From contig JBEKNT010000080.1 of NCBI GenBank assembly GCA_049522565.1, forward strand, positions 1 to 24,537: a stretch of 24,537 bases of DNA, written 5' to 3'. Shown here piece by piece: positions 23,496 through 24,537 of this stretch. Each line of letters opens with the position of its first letter. Position 1 is the first letter of the stretch. Under the pieces are notes generated by a model. The model saw only the letters and a list, made by a program, of their open reading frames with translations. It was not told the DNA's origin and made no database searches. Both the position numbers and the translations under genes were made by a program. This stretch comes from JASHVB01 sp049522565 (lineage in GTDB: Bacteria > Pseudomonadota > Alphaproteobacteria > Acetobacterales > Acetobacteraceae).

Positions 23496-23519
23496 GGGCG
23501 CTCCATCCGATCTGCGGAA

Positions 23520-23548
23520 GGTGTAAAAACATGAATAAATAATGTCAA
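23520..23548 (-). promoter_or_regulatory. candidate promoter of the XRE regulator
   Basis: On the minus strand, a consensus TTGACA (23548-23543) is followed after 17 nt by TACACC (23525-23520). This would start transcription near 23513, 18 nt before the ATG at 23495, with GGATGGAG as possible SD. The -35 is perfect, the -10 weak. Confidence 0.45.
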
Positions 23549-23553
23549 TACCC

Positions 23554-23584
23554 TCATATATGATATATCAAACATCATATATGA
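23554..23584. promoter_or_regulatory. paired palindromic operator candidate
   Basis: The 10-bp perfect palindrome TCATATATGA occurs at 23554-23563 and 23575-23584, offset 21 bp (two helical turns). The region is also an 11-bp inverted repeat with a 9-bp spacer, and a further palindrome TGATATATCA (23561-23570) overlaps the first. It is AT-only in a GC-rich genome and lies just upstream of the XRE regulator promoter, so it is the likely binding site of that regulator. Confidence 0.55.
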
Positions 23585-24102
23585 AGGCCTGTGCTTGAAT
23601 GAACGCATGGCAGCAGGCAATCTCGTGAATAAAGCAAGGCCTGGGCACCGTCGCGGTTTGCCTCGTCGTGTCAGCTGGCCTGGTCCTGCCAGCGTTCCGC
23701 GGTCCGTCGGCATCTGTCGCGGCACAGGGTCTTGCCGGCCGTGAGTTGATCCGATCCCCATCAAATGCAGCCGCGACTTGCGCGACGATCCGCGCGACCC
23801 GATGCCCCGCACCGGTTACTACCCGTAGGAGAAGCCACCGCCCGGCTACGTCCCGCCCTGGGTCGATAAATCTGGCGTGGCGCGGGACGAGCCGCTGGAG
23901 GCCACCACCACGCCCCAAGGCGGGGTTGGGCAGCAAAGTAAGCAAGTGTCAACACAGATTTTCACAGTGTCCCTATCCGGTTAGCGCAGGGAAGCCATCG
24001 GCTCCGCACGCATAGGTTGTAATCCCCTTCCGCAAAGTTCTCGCCCAGATTGGTAGACAGCCCATAGAACTGTGATAGTTTCCAGTCAATGGAGCTATCT
24101 AC
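23585..24102 (+). other. degenerate intergenic DNA before the transposase
   Basis: About 518 bp without a supported gene; ORFs on both strands are short and low quality. Bases 23947-23973 (TGTCAACACAGATTTTCACA then GTGTCCC) resemble the terminal inverted repeat of an insertion sequence, with an internal CACAG repeat. Part of the stretch after it may be the left end of the following IS element, but I cannot place its terminus without the right end. Confidence 0.35.
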
Positions 24103-24537
24103 ATGACCGGCTTTCTTGCCTTCTGCGACAAGTATAAAGACGAATCTACCTGTATCCAAGCCCTTGCTGACTTGAAATGGCCTGACGGCTTTACCTGCAA
24201 CAAATGCCAAGGCCACAAGGCTTATCATCTGGCATCTCGCCCACGCCTCTATGAATGCTCGGCCTGCGGCCACCAGCACTCGGTCACGGCTGGCACCATC
24301 TTCCACAAAACCCGCACCAATCTCCGCATCTGGTTCATGGCCGCATACCTTATCGGCCACGACAAGCGTGGCGTTTCGGCCATGTTCATCAGCCGGGAGT
24401 TTGCCATCCGGTACGACACGGCTTGGCTCATGTGCCACAAGCTGCGCCACGCCCTCACCGATGACAGCCCCGACTTCAAGCTAGATGACTTCGTGGAGGT
24501 CGATGAGGCGTTCTATGGCGGCCGGAAGCAGAAAGGC
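24103..24537 (+). mobile_element. IS1595-family (ISXO2-like) transposase, 5' part
   Basis: The ATG at 24103 opens a frame running 145 codons to the window edge without a stop. It starts with a zinc-ribbon, C-NK-C (C38 and C41) and C-SA-C (C55 and C58), in TCNKCQGHKAY...YECSACGHQHSVTAGTIFHKT, typical of IS1595 transposases. It then reaches the first catalytic Asp of the DDE domain in VEVDEAFYGGRK. The remaining catalytic residues would lie outside the window. Codon usage is slightly less GC-rich than neighbouring core genes, consistent with recent arrival. Confidence 0.9.

Noticed and set aside
23962..24450. 162-aa minus-strand ORF near the window end
   Set aside because: Antisense to the IS1595-type transposase, which carries zinc-ribbon and DDE motifs.

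Overview
The window is GC-rich, densely packed bacterial chromosome. The gene content points to an alphaproteobacterium, perhaps a Rhodospirillales/Acetobacteraceae relative: homospermidine synthase, a small-type SRP RNA near dnaX-ybaB, the CATTGCGAGG-type palindromic repeat, and an XRE regulator of the kind found beside SulP transporters. The taxonomic assignment is inference; there is no rRNA here to settle it.

Layout. Positions 1-3564 hold a tightly overlapping caa3-type cytochrome oxidase operon (subunit II with a fused cytochrome c, then I, III and IV) of the A2 proton-channel type. A convergent YdeP-like molybdopterin oxidoreductase follows (3611-5884), then a small membrane protein and a decayed luciferase-like oxidoreductase fragment. 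Positions 6864-9760 carry a translationally coupled TPP enzyme and an enolase-superfamily enzyme. Positions 9786-13040 are a three-gene redox cassette: a membrane protein built from two tandem repeats, a gluconate-2-dehydrogenase subunit-3 homologue and a GMC flavoprotein. A truncated serine recombinase and a small ORF mark a scar at 13.3-14.0 kb.

The second half starts with inorganic pyrophosphatase (minus strand) and an unrecognised 194-aa protein whose Cys/His spacing resembles CNF1-type deamidases. It continues with an intact 4.5S SRP RNA gene, an RMD1/DUF155 membrane protein, a 42-bp inverted-repeat element and homospermidine synthase. Next comes a second, diverged SRP RNA gene, then dnaX, ybaB and a DUF2000 gene. 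From about 22 kb the sequence is accessory: tiny minus-strand genes, a PAS-like ORF, a truncated SulP transporter behind an XRE regulator with an AT-rich palindromic operator region, degenerate DNA, and an IS1595-type transposase running off the end.

The most interesting observation is the pair of SRP RNA loci. A unit of about 133 bp (promoter plus RNA) occurs twice, 3.1 kb apart. The copy in the usual place before dnaX is diverged, yet it keeps the promoter, the GNRA tetraloop and the terminal stem with a compensatory base-pair change. It has altered only the outer and inner pairs of the Ffh-binding symmetric loop. It looks like a variant SRP RNA rather than simple debris.
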